Of a stretch of 64,000 bases of DNA, positions 12,028 through 23,500 are shown in pieces. Below the pieces are notes generated by a model that worked only from the letters and a program-made list of their open reading frames with translations, was not told the DNA's origin and made no database searches. The stretch comes from Rapana venosa. Its lineage: Eukaryota; Mollusca; Gastropoda; Neogastropoda; Muricidae. Where the stretch lies: contig CM054159.1 of NCBI GenBank assembly GCA_028751875.1, forward strand, positions 10,108,764 to 10,172,763. Direction: 5' to 3'. How positions within the stretch are numbered: the first letter of the stretch is position 1; each line of letters opens with the position of its first letter. The position numbers and the translations under genes are program-made.

Positions 12028-12108
12028 TGTCCTGCTGCTGCCGCCGCCGCTGCTGCTGCTGATACTTCTGTTGCTGCTGCTGTTGTTGGTGCTGCTGCTG
12101 AGCAGAGC
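12028..12108. repeat. (CTG/CAG)n triplet repeat
   Basis: Imperfect ctg/cag triplets with ccg interruptions. On the minus strand they would read as poly-glutamine, but the frame also runs through a (CT)n array, so a coding role is not supported. Confidence 0.85.
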
Positions 12109-12241
12109 TGTGTCCCGTGCGACCCAGATAATGTCTTTGTGTGTTTGTCTCTAAAAACAAAGACAAGACTGTTAAGTGTCTGCATAATTTTAAACAGCCA
12201 CGAGTTCTTTGTGTTTCAGGCTTGTAGGGAAGCAGGTTGAA

Positions 12242-12245
<4 letters not shown>

Positions 12246-12279
<34 letters not shown>

Positions 12280-12282
12280 CTC
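12246..12282. repeat. (CT)n microsatellite
   Basis: Pure and near-pure ct repeats. Confidence 0.9.
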
Positions 12283-12394
12283 GCTCACCCCAAAATTGAC
12301 ATTTTCCATCAGTTGGACCCCCCAACACTAAGTAAGCCAGATCGCTGTCTCTGTGACACAAGCGAAAACGAAAAGTTACCTCCCCTGTGCACGT

Positions 12395-12490
12395 GCGCTC
12401 CGCCTGTCAGCAACAAGATGGCCAACGGTTTAGCTTCACTAGTGTCAGCTGGAATTCCGCCCACAGCCGTTTCGTCATTGTCTCTCTAAG
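12395..12490 (+). promoter_or_regulatory. Promoter-like GC-rich patch with a short ORF
   Basis: A locally GC-rich stretch contains an E-box (cacgtg) and a strong start context (caagatggcc at about 12416). The ATG opens a 23-codon frame beginning MANGLASLVSAGIPP that ends at taa before 12490. It could be a first exon, a small ORF or chance; no splice partner was found. Confidence 0.2.
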
Positions 12491-12557
12491 CTCAGATGAC
12501 ATTACACTTTAAATCCAGATGCAGATCTAACTTTCGTTTTTGTTGAGTGGTTGGGAA

Positions 12558-12615
12558 GGAGGGGGGGGGGGGGGGGGGGGGGGGGGTTGCTCGGTGTGTG
12601 TGTGTGTATGTATAT

Positions 12616-12646
<31 letters not shown>

Positions 12647-12660
12647 CGCGTTTGTTTGTT
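12558..12660. repeat. Poly-G and (GT)n/(CG)n microsatellites
   Basis: A run of about 27 G is followed by a short linker and then gt repeats ending in cgcgcgcgcg and tttgtttgtttg. These are simple repeats. Confidence 0.95.
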
Positions 12661-13095
12661 TGTTTGTTTTTAGAACAGAGAACTCGAGGACAACAATAAA
12701 TCTTTATTTTAAAAATTATGGAATGGATATGCGGATATTGGAGGTGACGCCAGTGATGACAGTCCTTTAAAAAAAAAAAAAGAAGAAGAAGAGGATGCTT
12801 CCAGTCTGTCTTGTGTCTCTTGCTAAATACAAATAAAGAGGGCATAGGAGGAACACTGCCAACTGAATGAACTAGCAACAACGAAGATAGATAGCCGCAC
12901 GGTAGGGGTAATGATGAGAGAAACGATGGTATAAAATATGGATAAAAGCCTTTTCATAGCAAGATGCAAAACTTAAAATATGCCTAAAGTAAGCTTTATC
13001 CATATAGCTTATATATGTTCTAAAGGAGCGTAAAGGAGAAAGATGAAAAGTTTGTCTTCAATTTTAACGTCTTTCCACTTTAACTGATACCAGAC
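12661..13095. other. Non-coding stretch
   Basis: No feature supported. Confidence 0.45.
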
Positions 13096-13097
13096 GA

Positions 13098-13161
13098 TCG
13101 AGAGAGAGAGAGAGAGAGAGAGATTTCGCGCGCGGGTGCGCGCGCATGTGTGTGTGTATGT

Positions 13162-13217
<56 letters not shown>
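13098..13217. repeat. (GA)n and (GT)n microsatellites
   Basis: About 24 bp of ga, a cgcgcgggtgcgcgcgc linker and about 55 bp of gt. Confidence 0.95.
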
Positions 13218-13220
<3 letters not shown>

Positions 13221-15078
13221 CATAGTAAAAACAAATGAAAAAGTATGCTTAACATAAAATGATCAAGAAAATGTTAAAAGAACTTTAAAATCAAAAAACA
13301 AAATGAACAAGAACTACAATAAATGCCCTATAGGACTAAACAACAAACTCTTAGAAAGATGAAAAGAATTGCTCTTGATTTTTTAACTACACTTGTTCAT
13401 AAGGGACTGTTTTGTTGTGATGATGACATGTTTTCCAGCAGCCAAATCACAGATTTCGTGAAGTACACAGCACACTATAAGCTGTTGCTCTTAATGGTTG
13501 TGTGTATGATGCCTTTCTTTTCTGAATAAACGCTTGTTTAAACCAAAAGACAAAATTTTCTTTAAACCAACGGCTACTCCAAAATAATTTGTTTTTTAAA
13601 GCACTATTGTTACTTCTTGAGTTTATATGCATAGATAGATAGATAGATAGATCAAAATGTATTAGAAATTTCAAGCAGATTCTAAAATGGCGTGTGTGTG
13701 TGTGTGTGTTCCCTAGCCCTGTTTTTCAACAGAAGACTTCTACATGCATTTGCTGTTAAAGCATTAGAAGTAGATTTGTGAACATTCTTTGGGAGAAGGA
13801 GGAGCGTACATAGCAGTGTTCGTATTGTAAGGGTGATCTACCCGGGTGTGTGTGTGTGTGTAGTATGAAAGAGAGAATACGAATCGAACTCGAATGATTT
13901 ATTCACAAAAACGCCATTGGAATTAGTTCATACATGAAGGGGGTAGCCGAAGTGTTTTGCTTTTCGTTGTACATTAAGAAAGAAAAAGGAAAAAAGTCAA
14001 GGAAAGAAAACACAACAAAACAAAATTAATATCTAACAAGAATAGTCTGTTACCATGACTGCAACTGGAGATAATAAGACATGATCTCTTATTCTAAAAG
14101 CTTTTAACAAATATAGAAAAAGGCTGCGAACGGTCTTTGGATAAGAATACCCTTGAACTCAGGTCTTTTTGGAGAGCTAGAGCGACAAACTATTCCAATG
14201 GAAATGAAGTTGACAACGGTCGTTTTCAGTCTACGGGAAACAACTCTGTTAAAAGGAAGTCTTCTGAATTATCTCTCTTTATTATGCAAATGCATGCATC
14301 TGACACTGCCCATAAATGCTCACTCTCTCTCTCTCTCTCTCTCTCTCTTGTTTGCTCGAACTGAGTATACTTCTTGTAAAAATTATAATAAATATGACTG
14401 AAAGCACGTCACTGCTGATAGGAAAAACTACCCAGTAGACGTTTTGGAAGATGTGAATAAATATCTTAGGCCGTACGTCTTTTATAGTAGACTCTTTATT
14501 TACTGTATATCTGAACGTGCAAGATTTCACTATCGGTTATTTGTTCGTCTCTGGAAACTTTAAAGATACTAGATAACCTCTTCATAGGAAAACTGATCCT
14601 TCTCAGCCGAGTAATGTTTGACCAATTTTGTTCTTACAAGATACTCGTATATTCTCTCTTACGTTTTTATTTAAAAAAGAAACAAAGGAGGCAACAACAA
14701 AATTAAGAAAACCAACGAAACAAAAAGAAAGAAATAATAGAAATAAAATAAATTCTCAGAAAAAGAGAAAGAACAGAAAATCGAAAATGGAAAGGAAATG
14801 AAAATCACATTTCTCATTATCAATTTTTATTCTGTCGCAGACTGAGAACGGTCCTGTCCACTTCAGCTTGCCGATATTAGAGAGAGGAATAGCCCAGTGT
14901 TTAAAACTGACAATCTGTGGGCATGGGATTGGAAGACATCGGACAGAACTGGAGTTCATTTGGATGGACTGCGGAAAAAACAAAGGAATGAAGTTGTTTT
15001 TTTAATAAAGAAAGAAAGAAACACACATAAATGCATATATACACGATCATACATAAAATTATAAGCATACATACATAC
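13218..15078. other. Non-coding stretch with short microsatellites
   Basis: Contains a tagatagataga array at about 13632-13652, short gt arrays at about 13693 and 13846, and a (ct)n array at 14320-14348. No coding region or SINE could be supported. Confidence 0.5.
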
Positions 15079-15087
15079 ATACATTCA

Positions 15088-15386
15088 GGGGACGGAATAG
15101 CTCAGTGGTAGGAGCACTCGGTTTCCCACAGCCAAGGTTAAGCAGCATCGAGCATGGTTACCAGTTGGATGGGTGACCGTTTTCGCTGCCTTGGCTTCAG
15201 TACGGTCCCCCAGTTCGCCCAGCTGAAATAGGTACCTGCCTCATTCGGGTCAGGAAAGGTAAAGCAGCGAGGGAGAGGAGATGGGCGCTGCCCTCATTAT
15301 GCTGGCTTCTAGAGAAGTGAGGTCTCTGACACCTCGCTCCCCTACGACCTTATAGGTTATGGGACACCTTTACCTTTTACCTTTAT
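15088..15386 (+). repeat. SINE family B: tRNA-like head fused to 5S rRNA-like region
   Basis: The element opens with a tRNA-type box A (atagctcagtggtaggag). The next part, gttaagcagcatcgagcatg to ttggatgggtgaccg, closely follows the 3' half of animal 5S rRNA, including its A-box-like and C-box-like control segments. A body (aaaggtaaagcagcgaggga, tgaggtctctgacacctcg, cgaccttataggttatggga) and a cctttaccttttacc tail follow. A 9-bp direct repeat, atacattca, flanks it at 15079-15087 and 15387-15395, as expected for LINE-mediated insertion. No box B of the tRNA type is seen. Confidence 0.88.
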
Positions 15387-15759
15387 ATACATTCAAAAAG
15401 ACATACAGACATGCATGCATAATACATACATACATACATATATTCATACATACACATATTCATACATGCATACACACTGAGGGACTGAGCACTAGCGGGT
15501 GTGACGCAAAGAACATGCTTTGCAATTGAGTAAGCCACAGCATTATGCATTGTAATATAGTGGCCAACTGTATTGTGTTGTTGTGTAAGCCTGAACTCAA
15601 TGTGTGCCTGGCAATATTCTGTAATAATTGTTCTTTATGGAATGATTGTAGTAGAAGTAGCAGCAGCGAAAGTAATAGTTCTAGCAGCGCAGCAGTAGTA
15701 GAACAACTTGAGACATATTGCTGCTAAATGTTTACCATACATAGAAGGCTGCTGTAATT

Positions 15760-15888
15760 CTGCTTCCGGGTCAAAATTGGACAACATGGCGGAGCAGAGA
15801 GATCCCAGTCTATTCAACCGTTGAAGAAAACACCAACTGAAGTTGTTCTGTTGTTTCTGATTTCAGCATCCATTTGCTTTAGCGTTTG
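15760..15888 (+). promoter_or_regulatory. Candidate TUT1 promoter and first exon
   Basis: An ETS-like cttccggg (15763-15770) lies just upstream of acaacatggcgga, a YY1-like start context; both are frequent at animal housekeeping promoters. The ATG at 15786 opens MAEQRDPSLFNR and stops at 15824. Two splice readings are possible. A weak donor at 15819|15820 (aacc|gttgaa) would join in frame to the exon at 17015 and give a longer N-terminus running into MMAHPIFCDVC. A strong donor at 15888|15889 (tttg|gtgagg) would make the exon non-coding, with a small upstream ORF. The sequence cannot decide between them. Confidence 0.4.
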
Positions 15889-16435
15889 GTGAGGATAAAG
15901 ATTGCACGCAATGTATCATGTGCTTTTCATGTGCAGTTTTACATGTCTTACTCATTACAGGGAAATTTAAACTGAAACTAACTAAACGAAAGAAGTTGCA
16001 ATCTAGAGCTATGAAAGCCGATATCACAGCCCGATCATAAGACCAAGGAAACGAGGACTGATGAACCGGAACATTATGAAATTTCCAACCGTCATTTTAT
16101 AGTCTTTTCTTTTGAACAGATAGGACTTTCCCTTTGTACTCAGAGTTAGCAGTTTCCCTGTGTGCCAGTATGTGTTTACTTTTCAAGATTGGCATGAGAC
16201 ATTGCACAGTCAACTAGGCCTACTTTAGTTTGTTTGCTTTTCTTTTGATTTTGAACTTGTATTGAATATTATTGTTCAGTTGCCAGGCGTGTTCCTTTCT
16301 TTACTGTACATATACATATATACATTCTCTCAGTTAATGATTCATCATGGTGGTTCCATTGTATGTTTTTTTGGTATAATTAAATTTGAATGTTTTTCAT
16401 TTGACATTGACTGATTTTTCTTCTTCTTCTTCCTT

Positions 16436-16746
16436 TTTTGTCATGTTTCTCCTAGGGGAGGTTTGACATTGATGAGCCTTCATCTCTCTCTGTTTTGAGC
16501 TTCCTCCTTATTTATGCCCCTTTCTCTAAGATCATCTGCAATACAGGCAGCCCAGGTTTTGCTAGGTCTTCCCTTTGGTCTCTTTCCATCCACTACGAAG
16601 TTCATTGCTCTTTTTATGATGTGTTGAACGTGCCCAAACCAGCGCAGTCTATTGCTACTAGCTACAGACTTCAGATCATCAACTTTGCACATTCTCCATT
16701 GACTGATTGAGAAAGAAAAAACCAACAGGCTTATTTTATTTGGCAT
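16436..16746 (-). pseudogene. LINE ORF2 3' end fragment
   Basis: The minus strand encodes KVDDLKSVASSNRLRWFGHV, then VVDGKRPKGRPSKTWAACI and [19 protein letters not shown]. The 'RLRWFGHV...GKRP-GRP---W---I--DL' pattern is the familiar C-terminal segment of RTE/Jockey-like LINE ORF2 proteins. The 3' part reappears on the plus strand at 46500-46607 with the same gaagaagaag tail, so this is one repeat family in two places. The copy is 5'-truncated and sits in the presumed first TUT1 intron. Confidence 0.85.
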
Positions 16747-17014
16747 TTTATCAGAATTGTTTCATACAACTTTCTTTTTAAAGACTAAGAAATAGAATAT
16801 TTAAAGATAAGCTTTATAGTTTATTATTGTATTATTTGTCATTTTTTGTCATCTCAAGTTTTTAATTTTGTGATATAGCATTGTAGTGTGTGTGTGTTTG
16901 GTGTTGTGTTTTTTGGGGGGTGGGGCTGGAACATATTTCTTTTACTTTTTTATGTGGATTTAAAAATAAAATACTCATTAAAATTAGTTTGTTGTCTGTT
17001 TTATCAGTTTTTAG

Positions 17015-17089
17015 GACAGCGTTCAGTCAAGTGCTGCATGATGGCGCATCCCATTTTCTGCGATGTGTGCAACATTGGGGTTTCTTCAG
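17015..17089 (+). CDS. TUT1: TUT1 exon: start codon and first half of zinc finger
   Basis: The acceptor is tcagtttttag at 17014 and the donor ttcag|gtattt at 17089. Two adjacent ATGs at 17038 and 17041 precede AHPIFCDVCNIGVSS, which supplies both cysteines (C8, C11) of the finger. The 5' part 17015-17037 is also open in the coding frame, which is why a start in an upstream exon remains possible. Ends in phase 1. Confidence 0.8.
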
Positions 17090-17619
17090 GTATTTATTTT
17101 TATACATAATTATATACTGTATTATAAAATTTGTTTACTTGTCAATTTTTTTTCTACAGATCTGTGTGTGTGTGTGTGTGTATACATACATGTGTGTTCT
17201 ATGTGGATGGGGCTTTGGTTTTGTTTTGGGGTCTGTTGCTTTGCTTTAATTTGGTTTGGCTTTGCTTTTTTTTTTTTTTTTGGGGGGGGGGGGGGGGGGT
17301 TAATGTGTGTGTGTGAAATAGCACCAATATGTAGGCAAAATGATTTTTTAATAGTACTGACAGACTTGAATAGCATTTGACATGAGCTGAAAAGTGAAAT
17401 AATAGTACATTGTTAGCTTATGCTATGGCACTAGTGAACTTTAAAAAAGTGTATGATTTATCACTCTTAGTCTTACTTTGTTATGAATACAAGTTATTTA
17501 ATTATAATTTACTGTCTTAATTATATCTACTTTCTGTCTGAAATAGTATTACAGTGAAGTTTCGTCACTTTTCTAGTCCATCCAGTCATGTTGTTTATAG
17601 CCACGCCAACATAGAAGCC

Positions 17620-17657
<38 letters not shown>

Positions 17658-20073
17658 TATGGAATTTATATAGCGCTGAATCTTGTAAAGCAACAAATCA
17701 AAGCGCTCAGATTTTTTTTTTCTAAAGATTCTTTTTTATATGCGTGTGTATGCGTTTTAAAAATTTTTTATACATGTATATATTAGGTCTGTCACCTTGT
17801 AAAATTTATCACATGTACTTTTGTCATGCTGCTATACTTACTGAAGTATAGTATTATCAGTTCAAGTTTAAAATATTAGTATTTCTATTTACCAATGAAT
17901 GTAAAAAATTCATAACACTTTTGCTGTTATTCTTACTGAAGTAATTGCCTGTCTGAAACAAATAAAAGCGAAATAATAGTTAATACAGTTTAAGTCATAG
18001 AATTTTATCACATTCAGTGTGGCATGGTTTGAATAAATTTATGTGTTTTTGTTTGTATGGAGAGAATGTTTTGTTTTCTACAGTTAAAAAGCATAAGTGA
18101 ATTTGTTTGGTTAGAGTTTTTTGTTTTCTATAATATGAAAAAGCATCAGTGAATTTGTTTCGTTTTTTTTTTAACTAACTAGTGCTTTAGAGCTTTCTTT
18201 GCCATTTTTACTGAAGCATTTGTTTTTTTAAATAGCTCCACTGATTCTGATAATTGTCACTCTGAATCTGACAGTGGCACACTATGTGAAGTCTTTGTCT
18301 ATAGATCCATCTGTCTGATACATTGCAAATGAACTTGATGAAGTTCAGCTGCTTAACTTTGTTATTTTTGCTGGTCGATATAGTTTGTTTAGCACATCTG
18401 TTCAGAGGGCAGGATTTAGAATTGATAATGAAAATTGAAATATTGTCACAATGATAAAATCCTGCATCAGTGCATGCTGTACTGTATGCATAGTAATTTT
18501 GTATCTGATCATTGTCTGCACATGCAGACATTAGGAATTTGTATCATCATATTGAATGATTGATTGAATGCATGGTTTTATCTAGTAACTGAGCAACACA
18601 TGTTCATACTCATTCCCCGATTCTTAAATAAATTTCAGAAAATGTTCTAAGTAAAAAGGAACTAGAAAATCGAGCTGACATAATACAAGTTCATAACACA
18701 ATTTGGAGTTGAATTGAATCTGATTTTGTTTTATATAATATATTAACTTGATAACATTAACAAACTTATAAGGGAAAACCAGATGAGTTCAAAACATTCA
18801 GTTTTTTGCATGATCTCACATATGTGTTTCTTCCTGATTTTTGCAACAACTCACACATCTCTGAAGATGGTTCAGCAACAAACTTTCCTTCTTTTTAAAA
18901 AAAAAAGTTTGTGAATTATCGTTTTCCAGAAGTGTCCATGCGTGACCATGTTAAGGGGCGAAGGCACCAGCAGACTCTGGGTGCGATGGAGCGAAGAAAA
19001 GCGATGGCACGAAACAGCCTGTATTGCCACGGCTTTCCTCCATCCATCCTGACCACAGATCTGCGCAGTTATTTCCAACGCTTTGGGCCCGTTACCCGCA
19101 TCATGGTGGAGACACAGAAGGTGTGGATGGGTTTGTCATTAGAATCTGTTCCTTTTGCCGTTTACTTTCTCTTGACGTCTCAGAATATTTTGTATTGTTT
19201 TGTTTTGTTTTGATTTCTGTTCCTCAGCGAGAGCAATGGTTAGATTTTGCATATATACAGTGTTGATTCTAGGGTGCGCCCTTGCGGGATTCCCGCATTT
19301 TTCTCAACATTGCCGCAAAATAATGTCCGCAGTGCGCCCGAACGAGCGCAAAAAAACCCCAACAATGCCGCGTATTTGAACGAAGACTGCGCCCGCGCAA
19401 CTGCCGTTCATATAGTCTCTAAGAGTAAACAAGAGCTACTTCCGCCATAGTTTTCGGTCAATATTTTTTATTGGCTCAGCGTCTCACTTTCAACCAATCG
19501 CAAAACTGTAGTTCGTCCATGTGAGTTAGGCTTTATCAGGTAACTGGTTCCCCTGGCGGTCATTGCGTCGATAGCTTACCCGAGGGGCTGCACGTTTTAC
19601 TGATTAGTGCCTTCCAGCCATTGCCACAATGAAGCGGAATAGGCCTAATTCGACTTTGTTTTCTTACTCGTTCACGTCTTCTTCCAAGAAGCCTTGTACT
19701 CCTAAAGCCAGTGAGGTGATGGGGACCGAGATAGTAGAAGAGATAATCGGAAGACGCTGGGTCCCAGCAGGGTTCTGAGCCGGTAGAGGAGACATTGAAA
19801 ATAGTTGCCCTGAAGACTTTCCAGAAAGTCTGGTTAGACAAGTGGCCCTGGCTTGAGAACAGTGACAACGGTGTGCAGTGTCGGCTGTGTATCATACACA
19901 GAAAGAATAATGCCTTCACTAAAAGTGGATGCACAAATTACCGAACAAGTACTTTGGAGCGTCACACAAAAACAGCGGATCACCAGGAGGCTGTACAAGG
20001 TGAAAATCTTCAAAAAGACTTCCACCAGGTATGCCCTTGCGGGCTTCTCTCGATCACGCTCTCTCTCTTCTCT

Positions 20074-20155
<82 letters not shown>

Positions 20156-20300
20156 CCCCTTTCTCTCTCTCATGATTATAATAAATATTATATATTATTT
20201 ATATACTTTTTTTCTATAATATAAATATATAATGTATCCAATATAGATCTCTCATTCTCAGAATGAAAACATACAAATTTGACTTAGATTTGACTTTGAC

Positions 20301-20394
<94 letters not shown>

Positions 20395-20529
20395 GCTTTC
20401 TTTCTTTTTTTCTGTCTTTCTCTCTCATATGTATAAGTATATATCTCCTGTATCACTAAGTATCTCTACATCTCTGAGTCAGTGAATGTGAAAATTTGAC
20501 TTTGACTCTTATATTAATATTTATCTATA

Positions 20530-20567
<38 letters not shown>

Positions 20568-23500
20568 TTTAATATAGCCCCCCCACCCCCCATATGTATG
20601 TTTTTTAATATTTTATTTCTCTCTATATCTCCATGTCTGAATGTGAACTTTGACCTTGATTTAACTTTGACCTCTCTCTATATATATTGTACAGTAGCAA
20701 TGCATTAAGATCTCTATGTAGTTTATAAATTCTCCATTTCTGAATGTTCCACAATCTGAAAAAATATACTTTGGGTCCCTCTCTCTCTCCACACACACAC
20801 TCACTCACTCGCACTGAAAAATTAAAAAGTTGCAAACACTAACACAGTAACAGGTGTAAAATATGAAAGTGAAATTTCAGACATAAACCAAACCTGGGTA
20901 TGTTGTAAAAGTTCCATTGTATGCCAGAATGTGGCAGTGAACATTATCACTAAAACCAGACTGCATTATTGAAACCAGTATGTCTGTTTTTCTCTGCTTT
21001 ATTTGTTCAATTGTGTAATGTTGCCTCTTTCTGTAAGATTTGTTTTAAAAAAAATAAATCATGAATTTTTTTAAAGAATTGTTTGAAGGTTTTATTTCAT
21101 ATTTTGAAAGGTTTCAATTTTCATACTTTGTGGTAAAGTCATGTTTAGGCAAATATGCTAGAACATTTTTGTGAAATCTTGTTTTCAGGCTGCTGAAACA
21201 GCTGCTCAGAGGGCCTCTTCCAGTAACAGCAGTATCATTGCTGTTATGAGGACAGTGTTTTGGATGCCAAAGAAGACCTCCCAAAAACAGAAAAATTCCA
21301 AAGTTTGATGGAGTTTCAAAGAATTCGGAACCAATTGCGTGGACGATTGTCTATTGGTGGCAATGCCACATACCCTCCAGATTTTTCTGGTGAGGATTTC
21401 CAGGAATGTTTGGCTGACGATTTCACCAAAACATTATCCAAGAAAAAAAGGCCGGGTTTTACTCATTGACGACTACTGATATTGCGTCAGAAACATTTAT
21501 TATTTATGTTAAATCAGGGTTTTCAAATTTTTGCCTAGGCACTTTTTAAAAAAAATATCACAGTTGGGGACAAAAAATCTGATGAAAAGGGTTTTGGGTT
21601 TGGGCCATTAAAAGGAAGCATTTTTAGATAAAGGCCTGGATTAAAAAAAGTTACTTTTTTTTGGATTGATGGGCTGCTGTTTGGGGGGGAAGAAAAAGGG
21701 TGGGCACCCTTGATCAAACGGAAAGTCAGCTGTTTGAATTTCACGCATGCTCATGGGTTTTTTATTTGGCAACACCCCAAGGCATCAAAAAACATCCCTA
21801 CATGAAAGGGGGAAGCAGCACTGTAACCAATTTTTATTTGGAGGGGGCAATCTGGAAACGAAAGTGTGAGTGGAAAGGATTCAAAAAATAATAGATGACC
21901 CGTTCTTAAAATAAAGGAATGCCATGAAATCAGATGGATTTTTTTTTTGAGGCTGTAAAAGCAGTTTTTTTGTGCTGGGCATCCTCTTTACTTCTTCAGG
22001 GAAGAGAAGACGCAAATCCCAAAACAATATTTCACAGATCAGGCAATAAATCATTTTTGTGTGGAATCCTGATGGACATTCTGCCTTCTCTGTCTCAGCT
22101 ATCAATGGTCCTACAAAAGCAAGACCTGGACATTGCCCGTGTTCAGCCTGCATTGACTGGACTCCAGAACAAGTTGAAGTTGGCCAGAACTGGTAAAACT
22201 CACTACCAGAGTGATTTAATAGAGAAATTGGAAAAGAAAAGGGACAGTGATGGAAAAACAACAGACATAAAATACAAACAAAGAAAACTGAAGTTTAGCA
22301 CAAGTGTCACAGCAGCAACAAAGGAAATTGAGGACATCAGAGTGAGGTTCTGTGACAATTTGTTAAGAAACATAGAAGACTGGTTCCCCAAACATTCTAC
22401 AGATGTGGCTTCAGCCTTTGGTGTGCTGGGCATGCGCCCTTTGTCTTTGCTATCTGCTGAAGACAAGGCAGAGTATGGTGTATGTGAGCTGAGGTTGCTG
22501 ACAGACTTTTATGGACAAAGGACTACACAAGGGACAGTTGTCAGTGAACCTTTGCTCAGTAAAGATGCATGTATGGAGGAATGGTCCATGGCCAAAGAAA
22601 TAGTCCTTCAGAACCACTACCCCAGAGACTCCACAAGAAGACTATACAAGATCCTGTATGATTTCCATAAAGAAAGCTTGCCAAATCTTCTTCTTCTAGC
22701 AAATTTGGCATTGACAATGCCTTTCCAAACTGCTGACTGTGAAAGAGGGTTTAGCTGTCAGAATGCCATTAAGACTGCAAGGAGGAACAGACTGAAAGAA
22801 GAAAGTTTGAATGTGTTGATGACAATCAAGTGTGAAGGAGGCTCCATGTCTGAATGTGATATTTCTGGTGCTGCTGCCATTTGGAAAGCCAAGAAAGACA
22901 GAAGAATTAACAAAAAATAGTGTGACAGTGACTTCCCTTCCTTGTAAAGTTGTATAATAGCCTTAGCCAAGAAAAGATAGTTTTGAAGACAGCTTTTGTG
23001 TGTAATTGTATTATTTGATTAGAGAGCTGGATTTTGTAGCTGCGGCTGTTTGTATCAGAGTGTTTCTTTTTTTTGTAACATTCAATTATCAGTCACAACA
23101 AATATAGGACTTGTGCTGTATTTATTATCAGTGTACATAGACTTTCCACCAGACTGGGCTGAAGACACAGTTTTTACACATATTTTGAAGTAAGATGGAG
23201 AGACTAGTTCTCTTAGTTTTCAACAAAAGTGATGTGTCAAATTACTGAGAGTGACAGTTCGAGAGGTTTTGGTGCTTACCAGCTGTTGTGTTCCTGTATC
23301 AGAGTGCATCCTACAGATTACCTCCAACAGGTAAGGTGAATATTTTATTCTGTCTATGTGCCTGCCTGTTTGTTTTGTTGCTCTTACAGTACTAAGGATA
23401 CTATAAGCAAATACTACTTGCCCCCCTTTTTATGAGGGGGGGGGAATGCCCCCTTTTTTTCATTTTAGGGAGCCCTTGGGCCCCCTTTTTTGAAATCCTA

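Larger units (their letters stand above)
19629..22920 (+). pseudogene. hAT transposase pseudogene (BED finger, dimerisation domain)
   Basis: The start at 19629 gives MKRNRPNSTLFSYSFTSS. A one-base frame change near 19770 leads into VWLDKWPWLENSDNGVQC with the finger pattern C-x2-C ... GCTNYRTSTLERHTKTADH. An intron is likely from 20029 (cag|gtatgc) to 21187 (ttttcag|gct), filled with (CT)n. The frame resumes with AAETAAQRASSSNSS and FQSLMEFQ. At about 21450-21480 the catalytic-region motif LLIDDY is broken by a frameshift before DIASETFIIYV. Between about 21490 and 21930 the frame is disrupted repeatedly. From 21934 to 22920 one long frame holds the C-terminal part, ending in PFQTADCERGFSCQNAIKT and RNRLKEESLNVLMTIKC, the hAT dimerisation segment. 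Confidence 0.85.

Noticed and set aside
12005..12361. 118-codon minus-strand frame with a poly-Gln stretch
   Set aside because: Built from ctg triplets and a (ct)n array; the rest has no recognisable domain and no conserved splice setting.
15088..15200. Functional tRNA or 5S rRNA gene
   Set aside because: Only the tRNA 5' half and the 5S 3' half are present, followed by a SINE body, tail and flanking target duplication; the same composite occurs three more times.
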